The translations under genes and the position numbers were made by a program. DNA of 13,450 nt from the NCBI GenBank assembly GCA_045642445.1, contig JAZUIX010000029.1:1-13450 (forward strand), written 5' to 3'. The stretch comes from Colimorpha sp045642445 (GTDB lineage: Bacteria > Bacteroidota > Bacteroidia > Bacteroidales > P3). The notes under the pieces are model-generated. The model searched no databases and was not told the DNA's origin. It was given only the letters and a program-made list of their open reading frames with translations. Below are positions 1 to 7,327 of this stretch, one piece after another. How positions within the stretch are numbered: position 1 is the stretch's first letter; each line of letters opens with the position of its first letter.

Positions 1-54
1 ACTTTTCTGTGATTTTGGCCGTTTTTGGTCATCTTGCTGTTTGTCACTCGGTCA

Positions 55-68
55 TGTAGCCCGCTACA
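55..68. repeat. Short perfect inverted repeat in the left non-coding region
   Basis: TGTAGC (55-60) and GCTACA (63-68) are perfect reverse complements separated by CC. They lie inside a GC-rich block (46-80) in an otherwise AT-rich 166-bp stretch upstream of the first gene. With only two bases between the arms this is better seen as a DNA palindrome than as an RNA hairpin. No T-tract follows, so it is not a standard terminator. I see no convincing gene in 1-166. A minus-strand reading frame ends here, but most of it is a shadow of the next gene. The block resembles a second intergenic block at 5189-5219, described in the findings. Confidence 0.5.
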
Positions 69-166
69 CTCCCTCGTTCCGCTCAGCAATCTGTTCCAAA
101 ACCAACTCAAAATCCCAAGAAATCAATTTATAGAACCCACCATAAAAAGATACATTAAATATATAT

Positions 167-1039
167 ATGACAGCCAAAGAACTTATTACTTCATATCCTG
201 AATACGGGGAATCAAGAATACGGACAGCGTGGGATGCCGAGAAGGAGGAATGGTATTTCTCCATTGTTGATGTTGTGGCTGTATTAACAGACCAGCCAGA
301 TATTTTGAAAGCGAGAAAATACTGGAACAAACTCAAACAGAGACTTTCGGAAGAAGGGAGTGAGTTGGTGACAATTTGTCACCAACTGAAATTACCATCC
401 CATACTGATGGGAAAAAGTATCTTACCGATGTTGGTACAACCGAACAAATTTTTCGACTTATTCAGTCGATACCTTCCCCTAAGGCGGAGCCGTTCAAAC
501 AATGGATGGCACAAGTGGCCGCACAAAGGATAGACCAATTGCAGGACCCCGAGAAGTCCATAGACCAAGCAATGGCAGATTACAAGCGACTCGGCTATTC
601 CGATGCTTGGATAAATCAACGTCTTCAATCCATTGAAGTGCGTAAGAATCTCACCGACGAATGGAAACGTAGCGGAGTGGATGAAAGTCGACAGTTTGCA
701 GCTCTTACTGACATCATTACCCATCAATGGAGCGGTCTTACTACAAAACAATATAAGGAATTCAAAGGACTTCACAAGGAAAGTCTCCGCGACAATATGA
801 CCAACATTGAAATAGCACTCAACATGTTGGCAGAGGCTACAACTACCGAGCTCTCCAAACAGGAAAACCCGCAAGGTTTTGATGAGAGTGCCAATGTTGC
901 CAAACGTGGCGGCAATGCTGCACTGGGTGCCCGAAAATCTATTGAAAAGGAACTGGGTCGTAGTGTTGTTTCTTCGGCCAACGCTAAGCAGCTCAAACCA
1001 CCAGTTGAGAAACCTTTGATTGGAGAAGAAAAAATATAA
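167..1039 (+). CDS. BRO-N domain protein, DinD-like (phage-antirepressor-type)
   Basis: The 290-residue protein has a Bro-N-type domain at about residues 15-118. It shows the typical RTAWD-x(7)-WYFSIVDVVAVL start, the KARKYWNKLKQRL segment and a late KYLTDVGTTEQIFRLIQSIPSPKAEPFKQW block. The remaining half (about 125-275) matches the longer DinD-like subgroup, with RLGYSDAWINQRLQSIEVRKNLTDEW and NMLAEATT segments. Bro-N proteins are DNA-binding regulators found in phages, large DNA viruses and bacterial chromosomes. E. coli DinD is an SOS-induced protein reported to inhibit RecA, but whether this homologue does the same is inference. The start is the only early ATG and follows an AT-rich leader with no Shine-Dalgarno sequence. 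No LexA-type operator was recognised. The gene is more AT-rich in sampled lines (40-45 % GC) than the downstream genes, consistent with horizontal origin. It sits 31 bp before the next gene, but functional linkage is unlikely. Confidence 0.85.
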   Translation: MTAKELITSYPEYGESRIRTAWDAEKEEWYFSIVDVVAVLTDQPDILKARKYWNKLKQRLSEEGSELVTICHQLKLPSHTDGKKYLTDVGTTEQIFRLIQSIPSPKAEPFKQWMAQVAAQRIDQLQDPEKSIDQAMADYKRLGYSDAWINQRLQSIEVRKNLTDEWKRSGVDESRQFAALTDIITHQWSGLTTKQYKEFKGLHKESLRDNMTNIEIALNMLAEATTTELSKQENPQGFDESANVAKRGGNAALGARKSIEKELGRSVVSSANAKQLKPPVEKPLIGEEKI

Positions 1040-1070
1040 TACCTATTAATTAATACTATCTGAATAGAAA

Positions 1071-3095
1071 ATGTTGCTGACAAATCCTTTGTTTTTGATA
1101 GGTCTCGTGGCGGTGGGGATACCAATAGCCATACATTTGTTGCAATTGCGGCGTTATCGTAAGGTCTATTTCAGCAATGTGGAAATGTTGCAGGAATTGA
1201 AAGAGGAGAATCACCGACAGAACCGTTTGCGACAGTTGCTGATATTGGCGGCTCGCATCTTGGCGATAGTGTTCCTGGTGCTGGCTTTTTGTCAGCCGGT
1301 GATCCCCAATAAAGAGGCTCGGATAAAATCGGGCGGCACGGTGGTGAGCGTCTATATCGACAATTCTTACAGTATGGAGTGTGGCGGTATGGAGGGCAGC
1401 CTGATAGAGAGTGCCAAACAAAAGGCCCGTGAGATAGCTGCGGCCTACAAGCCTTCCGACCATTTCCAGCTATTGACCAATGAGGCCTCGGGAGCACAGT
1501 TCCGTTGGCTGAGCCGAGAGGAGTTTGTGGAAGCCGTGGATGCGGTGCAGACCTCGCCTGTAACTGCTATGATGTCGGTGGTTTCACGTCGTCAAAACGA
1601 GTTTCTTCATAATGCCTCGGCAACCAACAAACATGCCTATATCGTTAGTGATTTCCAACGCAGTACTGCCGACATGACTGCCTATACTGCCGATACGACA
1701 GTGCTTACTACCTTTATCCCTCTTGGAGGAAGCGATGTGGCCGACCTGTATATCGACAGTCTCGCTTTCGACAGTCCTGCCTATTGCCGTGGGGCCAGTG
1801 TTACCGCACAGGTGACAGTGCGAAACGGAGGCGACAAGGCGGTGGAGAGGCTTCCGTTGCGGTTGTTTGTGAATGGCAAGCAGCGAGCCCTGACCTCGGT
1901 GGATGTGGCCCCTCATAGTGCTGTTACGGCTCCAATGGTTTTCACGATAGAGGAAGAAGGGGTGTTGCAAGGCTATGTGGAGACCACCGACTACCCTGTC
2001 ACTTTTGACGACAAGATGTTCTTCACCCTCAATGTGGCTCCGAGAGTGCCTATGCTGGTGGTTGGTGGGGCAGGGGAAAATCCTTTCCTGCAACGCCTTT
2101 TTGCGGGCGACTCTTTGGTGGAATATGCCCATTGCGGTGTGAACAATATTGATTATGCCCACCTTACAGAATACCGTTTCATCGTTTTGGACGAACTATC
2201 CTCGGTGCCTTCGGGCTTGGCTCAAACCTTGCAACAGTTTGTTTCGGATGGTGGTACGGTGCTGGTTGTGCCAGGTGAAAAGGCTGAAAGAGAGAGTTAC
2301 AACCGCTTCTTGGCCTCTGTTCAAGCACCCCTTTTAGGGGAATGGAGAAAAGGCAAGATGCGGGTGAGTGATTTTCAAGTGACGGCAAAACTGTATCAAG
2401 GTGTGTTTCAAGGGAAAAAAGAGGATATAGAGATGCCTGCCGTTGAGGGAATGTTCCGCCTCCAAAGTGCGGGGAGCACTGTGCAGGAGGTCTTGGCCAC
2501 GATGCCCGACGGTTCGACATTCCTTGCCTGTTCCTCGGTAGGGGAGGGCAGCGTGTACCTTTTTGCCTCACCTTTGCGTAAAGAATACACCGACTTTGTG
2601 CATCAGGCCCTCTTTGTCCCCACGCTTTACAATATGGCCCTTTTCAGCACAGGGAGGCAGACCCCTTATCATCTGCTCTCGGGCAGCGACCCCATTGCGT
2701 TGCAGGGCACCTACGAAGGCGACGAGGCGGTCCATTTGATAAGCGAGGACGGACAGGTGGATATGATTCCCGAGATACGCCGTATCGGTTCCCGCCAATA
2801 TCTGCAGCCTCATGGCGAAATGACCTCGGTAGGTAATTATCGTATTGGTAATGAAGGACTTTCGTTTAATTATAGTAGGCAAGAATCTGTCTTGGAGTTC
2901 TATGCCCCTAAAGAGTTGAAGAAAGTGCTCTCTGATATGGGACTTCGTTCTGCCAGTGTGGCCGAGAATGCCCAGAAATCGATGACCGATTATGTGCGGC
3001 AACGAAGCCAAGGAACACCCCTATGGAGATGGTGCCTTGTGCTTGTATTGCTCATGCTGGCGGCTGAAACAGTGCTTATTAGAATGAAAAAATGA
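1071..3095 (+). CDS. BatA-domain / von Willebrand A-like membrane protein
   Basis: The 674-residue protein starts with an aerotolerance-regulator N-terminal (BatA) domain. It has a membrane segment at about 5-24, a basic linker LRRYRKVYFSN, and a second membrane segment at about 55-78. A von Willebrand A-like domain follows, with an intact MIDAS-type DxSxS motif (D97, S99, S101) and a later IVSDFQ strand around residue 194. Residues about 240-320 look like an Ig/CARDB-type beta domain. Residues about 325-405 look like a Rossmann/GATase1-like segment (PMLVVGGAGENPFLQRL, then FVSDGGTVLVVPG). A last membrane helix at about 652-670 precedes a short basic tail. The predicted topology is two N-terminal helices, a large extracytoplasmic part and a C-terminal anchor. 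This architecture is common in Bacteroidota. The name comes from the Bacteroides aerotolerance (bat) operon, but the exact role of this long form is not established. None of the usual bat-operon partners (MoxR ATPase, DUF58 protein, BatB-E) are beside it here. Confidence 0.85.
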   Translation: MLLTNPLFLIGLVAVGIPIAIHLLQLRRYRKVYFSNVEMLQELKEENHRQNRLRQLLILAARILAIVFLVLAFCQPVIPNKEARIKSGGTVVSVYIDNSYSMECGGMEGSLIESAKQKAREIAAAYKPSDHFQLLTNEASGAQFRWLSREEFVEAVDAVQTSPVTAMMSVVSRRQNEFLHNASATNKHAYIVSDFQRSTADMTAYTADTTVLTTFIPLGGSDVADLYIDSLAFDSPAYCRGASVTAQVTVRNGGDKAVERLPLRLFVNGKQRALTSVDVAPHSAVTAPMVFTIEEEGVLQGYVETTDYPVTFDDKMFFTLNVAPRVPMLVVGGAGENPFLQRLFAGDSLVEYAHCGVNNIDYAHLTEYRFIVLDELSSVPSGLAQTLQQFVSDGGTVLVVPGEKAERESYNRFLASVQAPLLGEWRKGKMRVSDFQVTAKLYQGVFQGKKEDIEMPAVEGMFRLQSAGSTVQEVLATMPDGSTFLACSSVGEGSVYLFASPLRKEYTDFVHQALFVPTLYNMALFSTGRQTPYHLLSGSDPIALQGTYEGDEAVHLISEDGQVDMIPEIRRIGSRQYLQPHGEMTSVGNYRIGNEGLSFNYSRQESVLEFYAPKELKKVLSDMGLRSASVAENAQKSMTDYVRQRSQGTPLWRWCLVLVLLMLAAETVLIRMKK

Positions 3096-3124
3096 TATTT
3101 GGCTTATAATACAATATATTTGGA

Positions 3125-3850
3125 ATGTCGTTTCTTGAAATTGAAAATATAACCAAATCTTTCGGCTCGTACAAAGCCTTGGATGGGGTTTCGCTACAAG
3201 TGCCTCGGGGCACAGTTTTCGGTCTTTTGGGCCCCAATGGTGCAGGAAAAACCACATTGATACGCATCATCAACCACATCATCGACCCCGATGGGGGAAG
3301 GCTCATCTTCGACGGTCATGAGATGACCCCGTCAGATGTCCTTCAGATTGGCTATCTGCCTGAAGAACGAGGCCTTTACAAGAAGATGAAGGTGGGCGAG
3401 CAAGCCGTATATCTGGCTCGTCTCAAAGGACTCGACAAGGCTACTGCCGAGCATCGGCTCCACGAATGGTTCAATCGCTTGGAGATAGACAGCTGGTGGA
3501 ACCGTCGTGTGGAGGAACTCTCCAAAGGAATGCAGCAGAAAGTCCAGTTCGTGGTCACGGTGCTCCACGAGCCAAAACTCCTCATATTTGATGAGCCCTT
3601 CAGCGGTTTCGACCCCGTGAATGCCGACCTCCTCAAACGCGAAATGCTGCGGTTGAAGGATCAGGGAGCCACCATAATCTTCTCCACCCATAACATGCCC
3701 TCGGCTGAAGAACTTTGTGACCAAATTGCCCTCATCAACCATGCGCAGGTGGTTCTGAGCGGCCCTTTGTCCGAAATTCAAAAGGCCCATAACGGAGCCC
3801 ATCTTGACCAAATTTTTATCGAAACAGTGAAAGGGGGAAGCAATGAATAA
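3125..3850 (+). CDS. ABC transporter ATP-binding protein (NatA/YhaQ-like)
   Basis: This 241-residue nucleotide-binding domain powers an ABC-2 type exporter. It carries Walker A GPNGAGKT (36-43), the signature LSKGMQQKV (132-140), Walker B LLIFDEP (152-158, with D156 and catalytic E157), the D-loop segment SGFDP, and the switch histidine H189 in FSTHN. The Q-loop position holds glutamate in YLPEERGLY (E80), a substitution I recall as frequent in this sodium-exporter-like subfamily. The C-terminal tail after the H-loop is short (about 50 residues), so the DUF4162-type extension of YhaQ-like proteins is reduced. The gene lies 29 bp after the BatA-domain gene and overlaps the permease gene by 8 bp, so the two products almost certainly form one transporter. 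The substrate cannot be read from sequence; sodium or peptide/drug export are possibilities from family knowledge only. Confidence 0.92.
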   Translation: MSFLEIENITKSFGSYKALDGVSLQVPRGTVFGLLGPNGAGKTTLIRIINHIIDPDGGRLIFDGHEMTPSDVLQIGYLPEERGLYKKMKVGEQAVYLARLKGLDKATAEHRLHEWFNRLEIDSWWNRRVEELSKGMQQKVQFVVTVLHEPKLLIFDEPFSGFDPVNADLLKREMLRLKDQGATIIFSTHNMPSAEELCDQIALINHAQVVLSGPLSEIQKAHNGAHLDQIFIETVKGGSNE

Positions 3851-5171
3851 GATTCTTTTAGTCATTCAACGCGAATATCTTACGCGTGTAAAAAAGCCTT
3901 CCTTTTGGATACTCACATTGGTGGTTCCGATATTGATAGCCCTGGTTTATGCCATTCCTATCGTCTTGGCAACGAAACCTTTGGAACATGCTCATGTCCT
4001 CGTGGTGGATGAAACGGGCGTTTTTGAGGGTGCTTTCCGTTCCACCAAGGAGATTACTTACCACGATGCGGGGAGCCTGGAATACGCCAAACGTCAACTC
4101 GCAGCGGTGGACACGCTCGACGCCATCGTCTTCATTCCCGCACGCGAAACCACCATACCCTACGACGCATTCCTCTACTACCAAACCGATGCCCCCAGCA
4201 TGAACGTGCAGGGCAATGTGGACCGCCAGTTGCAGGAAATCCTTCGCAATCGTATCTTGCTGGATGTGCATGGGATAACCCCCGAAGACTACTCCATGCT
4301 CACCAGTACCCACATCCGTCTCCGCACCCAAGACATCGAAACCGGCCGTGATGGATTCCTCGAGGTGAAAACAGTGGTTGGAGCCCTTTTGGCCATCCTT
4401 ATCTTCATGGCCGTATTCATGTTCGGCTCCCAAGTGATGCGCGGGGTCATGGAAGAAAAAACCAGCCGCATAGTCGAAGTCATCGTATGCAGTGTCAAGC
4501 CTTTCCAGTTGATGATGGGAAAGGTCGTGGGCATAGGGCTTGTGGGCCTAACGCAGTTCCTTCTGTGGATGGTGCTTTCGGGAGCCGCATTAGGGGTACT
4601 GCAAACAACTAATAGCGAATTATTTGCGCAAGCGCAGCAACAAACCTCCCTCACCGAGATTGCAACCAAGGGGGTGGAAGCCACTGCCCAGTACGAGGCG
4701 GCACAGGCCTCCACTCCTGTGAGCGATTTGATGCAGGGGCTCACCTCCATCAATTTCCCACTTTTGGTGGCGATGTTCCTCTTCTATTTTGTGGTGGGAT
4801 ACCTCCTTTACGCCTCGCTTTTTGCCGCTGTGGGCTCTTTGGTGGACAATGAGACCGACTCTCAGCAATTCTCTCTGCCTTTGTCCATACCGTTGATATT
4901 GAGTATACTACTGATGCCTGCCATGCTGAACGAGCCTTCGGGAGCCTTGAGCGTGTGGCTTTCGATGATACCCTTCACATCGCCTGTGGCCATGCTGTTC
5001 AGGATACCCTTCGGAGTGCCTGTGTGGCAGGTGACGTTGTCCATGATTCTCATTCTGGCAACGTTTCCTTTGTGTATATGGGCGGCTGCCAAAATATACC
5101 GCAACGGCATCCTCCGCAACGGAAAAAAGACCACGTGGAAGGATTTGTTCTCCTTCCTCAAGCGCTCCTGA
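3843..5171 (+). CDS. ABC-2 type transporter permease (NatB/YhaP-like)
   Basis: This 442-residue membrane subunit of the ABC exporter belongs to the ABC2_membrane_3 type. One N-terminal helix (about 22-43) is followed by an extracytoplasmic domain of about 130 residues (about 44-175). A helical bundle comes next, with segments at about 177-197, 226-253, 303-332, 344-362, 370-390 and 395-415. The family-typical cytoplasmic stretch VMRGVMEEKTSRIVEVIVCSVKP (198-220) precedes FQLMMGK and is a hallmark of these permeases. A loop rich in Gln, Ala and Thr at about 254-300 separates the third helix from the rest. The ATG at 3843 lies inside the end of the ATPase gene (stop at 3848-3850). It is preceded by an unusually good purine-rich ribosome binding stretch (3831-3840), supporting this start and translational coupling. 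The C-terminus is basic and cytoplasmic. Confidence 0.92.
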   Translation: MNKILLVIQREYLTRVKKPSFWILTLVVPILIALVYAIPIVLATKPLEHAHVLVVDETGVFEGAFRSTKEITYHDAGSLEYAKRQLAAVDTLDAIVFIPARETTIPYDAFLYYQTDAPSMNVQGNVDRQLQEILRNRILLDVHGITPEDYSMLTSTHIRLRTQDIETGRDGFLEVKTVVGALLAILIFMAVFMFGSQVMRGVMEEKTSRIVEVIVCSVKPFQLMMGKVVGIGLVGLTQFLLWMVLSGAALGVLQTTNSELFAQAQQQTSLTEIATKGVEATAQYEAAQASTPVSDLMQGLTSINFPLLVAMFLFYFVVGYLLYASLFAAVGSLVDNETDSQQFSLPLSIPLILSILLMPAMLNEPSGALSVWLSMIPFTSPVAMLFRIPFGVPVWQVTLSMILILATFPLCIWAAAKIYRNGILRNGKKTTWKDLFSFLKRS

Positions 5172-5418
5172 GTCACCCCTGCCCTCGAACTCGGGTCGTT
5201 GTAACGTCGCTCGTTATTCTAATATATCATAGGATAACTGAGGGATAAATAACCCATGAATAAGGCATAAGGAACGAGGCTGGGGCGAATGTTTGAAGTG
5301 GGATTTTTTTGCGGTTGTTTAGGTGTTGATTTTTATGTGGTTGAGAAAAAAATTCGAAAAAATGCGTTTTTTATTTCTTCATTTATAAAAAAAGTTGTAT
5401 TTTTACAATCAGAAAAAA
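5172..5418. other. Intergenic region between the ABC exporter and recJ
   Basis: This is 247 bp without a supported gene. Its left part (5189-5219) is GC-rich, with the small inverted repeat CGTT-GT-AACG and a CTCGTT motif. Inverted matches lie further right: TTATTC (5214-5219) against GAATAA (5258-5263), and CTCGTT (5210-5215) against AACGAG (5273-5278). The segments could fold back on each other but do not form a clean terminator with a T-run. The right part (about 5305-5418) is very AT-rich with long A and T runs, as expected for a promoter region. The nearest reading frames here are shadows of the permease gene. Confidence 0.5.
5399..5406 (+). promoter_or_regulatory. Possible Bacteroidota -7 promoter element for recJ
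   Basis: TATTTTTA, followed by CA, within GTTGTATTTTTACA resembles the Bacteroidota -7 consensus TAnnTTTG with one mismatch (A for the final G). It lies in the AT-rich leader just before recJ. No clear TTTG -33 element is visible at the usual spacing. If used, transcription would begin around 5412-5414, leaving a leader of only a few bases before the ATG at 5419, which weakens the call. Confidence 0.28.
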
Positions 5419-7254
5419 ATGAAAGAAAAACGTTGGATATTAAGGAAAGATTATGATAAAGAGATAGTTGACAGTCTTGCAGAAGCGATAGGAGTCGATA
5501 AAATTATTGCTACGTTGTTGGTTGAGCGTGGCATCAGGACATTTGAGGAGGCCCGTTGTTTCTTCCGACCCAGCTTAGATCAGCTTCATGATCCTTTCCG
5601 TATGAAGGACATGGATCGCGCCATTGCTCGTATCAATGAGGCGGTCCGACGCCATGAGCGTATCCTTGTTTATGGAGACTACGATGTTGACGGCACATCT
5701 GCCGTTGCGCTTGTCTATTCCTACTTGCAGTCCTTCCACCGCAATATCGATTTCTATATTCCCGACCGCGACACGGAGGGGTATGGGGTTTCGTTCAAGG
5801 GGGTGGATTATGCAAAGGAGACGGGCGTGAAATTGATAATCGCCCTCGACTGCGGCATCAAGGCCAACGAACAGGTGGATTATGCTGCCGAGATGGGCAT
5901 CGACTTCATCATCGGCGACCACCACCTGCCCGATGGTTTGAACATTCCGAAGGCTGTGGCTGTGCTCGACCCCAAGCGGGAGGACTGCCCGTACCCGTTC
6001 AAGGAATTGTCGGGTTGCGGCATAGGCTTCAAGATTGTGGAGGCACACCAGGAGCAGCGTATGGGTGTACGCCTGTGCGACAATCCCGAGCATCTGGATG
6101 CCTCGCGTCGTGAGAAGCTGGAGTCGTTGCAGCTGCATCTGCTCAAGTATCTCGACTTGGTGGCAGTGAGCATTGCTTCGGACATTGTGCCTATTGTGGG
6201 AGAGAACCGCGTGCTGGCGGCTTTCGGCTTGAAGGTCATCAACACCCGTCCGCGTCCAGGCATCGAGGCCATTCTCACTTACGGCCACATCGATCGCCGC
6301 ACGGAGGGGGAACAGGGCAAGCAGCCAGAAGATAAGTCGTATTTCTGCAAAGAGTTGAATATTAGTGACCTTGTGTTCTTGGTAGGTCCCCGTATCAATG
6401 CGGCTGGACGTATTCGTAGCGCTTTCGACTCGGTGCGTCTGTTGTTGAGCAGCGACCCCGAGCAGGCGGGCCTTCTGGCTGAGGAAATCAACAACTACAA
6501 TACTGAGCGCAAGGACCTTGACAGTGCTGCCACTGAGGAAGCCAAGCGGCGTATTGAGGCCGACCCTGTGATGAAGGCCCGCAAGAGTATAGTGCTTTTT
6601 GACGAGTCGTGGCACAAGGGTGTGGTGGGTATTGTGGCTTCGAGATTGGTGGAGTCGTATTATAAGCCTACGATTATTTTCACCCGTTCCACCGACGACC
6701 TTATCACTGGCTCGGCTCGCAGCATCAAGGAGTTTGATGTGCACACCGCTCTGGAGCAGTGCAGCGATTTGCTGGAGCACTTTGGCGGACACAAGTGTGC
6801 GGCGGGTGTATCGTTGAAGCCTGAGAATTTCGAGGCTTTCAAAGAGCGTTTCGAGCAGGTGGTGGAGCAGTCGCTGAAGGACGAGAGCATGGTGCCGGAG
6901 ATAGAGATTGACGCCGAGGTGGATTTTGGAAGGGACATCACGCCGAAGTTCCTCCGCATCTTGAAGCAGTTCAATCCTTTCGGGCCTGACAACAATGTGC
7001 CTGTGTTTGTGTCGCATCGTTTGGTGGACACCGGTTTTCCGCGTGTGGTGGGAATGAAGCACCTCAAGTTCAGTGCCATCTCGCTGGAGTCGCGCTCCAA
7101 GTCGTACCCTGCGATAGGTTTCGGGTTGGGCGAGCATTTCCCACGTGTGAAGGCGGGCCAGCCGTTCTCGCTTTGCTATACGCTGGAGGAGAATTTCTGG
7201 AATGGGCGCACCGAGATACAGCTCAATGTGAAAGACATCCGATTTGAGGATTAG
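5419..7254 (+). CDS. recJ: Single-stranded-DNA-specific exonuclease RecJ
   Basis: RecJ degrades single-stranded DNA 5' to 3' in RecF-pathway recombination, mismatch repair and base-excision repair, in the cytoplasm. From the ATG at 5419 the protein is 611 residues, close to the usual length. It shows the DHH phosphoesterase motifs in order: GDYDVDGT (86-93, D87/D89/D91), LDCG (D144), the diagnostic GDHH (D167-H168-H169) and SIASDIVP (D255). RINAAGRI (325-332) follows. The DHHA1 part contains GVVGIVASRL (401-410), GSARSI (431-436) and FGGHKCAAG (455-463). The C-terminal OB-like region runs from about 495 to 611. The metal-binding residues look intact. An in-frame TTG at 5395 would add eight residues (LYFYNQKK after the start), but it overlaps the possible promoter, so ATG is preferred. 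The stop codon at 7252-7254 is followed directly by the heptamer repeats. Confidence 0.95.
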   Translation: MKEKRWILRKDYDKEIVDSLAEAIGVDKIIATLLVERGIRTFEEARCFFRPSLDQLHDPFRMKDMDRAIARINEAVRRHERILVYGDYDVDGTSAVALVYSYLQSFHRNIDFYIPDRDTEGYGVSFKGVDYAKETGVKLIIALDCGIKANEQVDYAAEMGIDFIIGDHHLPDGLNIPKAVAVLDPKREDCPYPFKELSGCGIGFKIVEAHQEQRMGVRLCDNPEHLDASRREKLESLQLHLLKYLDLVAVSIASDIVPIVGENRVLAAFGLKVINTRPRPGIEAILTYGHIDRRTEGEQGKQPEDKSYFCKELNISDLVFLVGPRINAAGRIRSAFDSVRLLLSSDPEQAGLLAEEINNYNTERKDLDSAATEEAKRRIEADPVMKARKSIVLFDESWHKGVVGIVASRLVESYYKPTIIFTRSTDDLITGSARSIKEFDVHTALEQCSDLLEHFGGHKCAAGVSLKPENFEAFKERFEQVVEQSLKDESMVPEIEIDAEVDFGRDITPKFLRILKQFNPFGPDNNVPVFVSHRLVDTGFPRVVGMKHLKFSAISLESRSKSYPAIGFGLGEHFPRVKAGQPFSLCYTLEENFWNGRTEIQLNVKDIRFED

Positions 7255-7312
7255 TGAATAGTGACTTGGAGGGCGGTAGCCACCTAATCACAGGTCACAA
7301 ATCACAAGTTAC
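7254..7312. repeat. Inverted heptamer repeat cluster between recJ and ettA
   Basis: Two direct heptamers GTGAATA (7254-7260) and GTGACTT (7261-7267) are followed by a 17-bp GC-rich spacer (7268-7284). Four abutting reverse-orientation heptamers follow: TAATCAC, AGGTCAC, AAATCAC and AAGTTAC (7285-7312). On the other strand these read GTGATTA, GTGACCT, GTGATTT and GTAACTT, so both halves use the GTGANNN unit, with one base changed in the last. GTGACTTG (7261-7268) can pair over 8 bp with CAGGTCAC (7291-7298) or with CAAGTTAC (7305-7312), each with one G-U. The spacer contains GGC-GGTA-GCC (7272-7281). An A-run, not a T-run, follows, so this is not a standard terminator for recJ. The first G is the last base of the recJ stop codon. 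Confidence 0.75.
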
Positions 7313-7327
7313 AAAAAAATAAAGATT

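Noticed and set aside
64..336. Minus-strand open frame of 90 codons overlapping the start of the BRO-like gene
   Set aside because: More than half is antisense to the BRO-N coding sequence. It has no recognisable domain and the rest falls in the palindromic non-coding block.
3115..3122. Perfect TAnnTTTG (-7-like) match just before the ABC ATPase gene
   Set aside because: It ends two bases before the ATG, so a promoter there would start transcription inside the gene. The 29-bp AT-rich gap makes a chance match likely.
5395..5418. TTG start for recJ, adding eight residues
   Set aside because: The ATG at 5419 is a better start codon, the extra residues are not family-like, and the segment overlaps the possible promoter.
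5575..7137. Minus-strand open frame of 520 codons opposite recJ, and a similar one of 524 codons opposite ettA (7475-9049)
   Set aside because: Their translations are His/Leu/Val-rich without domains, and they mirror the codon pattern of confident + strand genes.
7261..7312. Intrinsic terminator after recJ
   Set aside because: The hairpin is plausible but is followed by an A-run rather than a T-run, and the best stems leave long loops.
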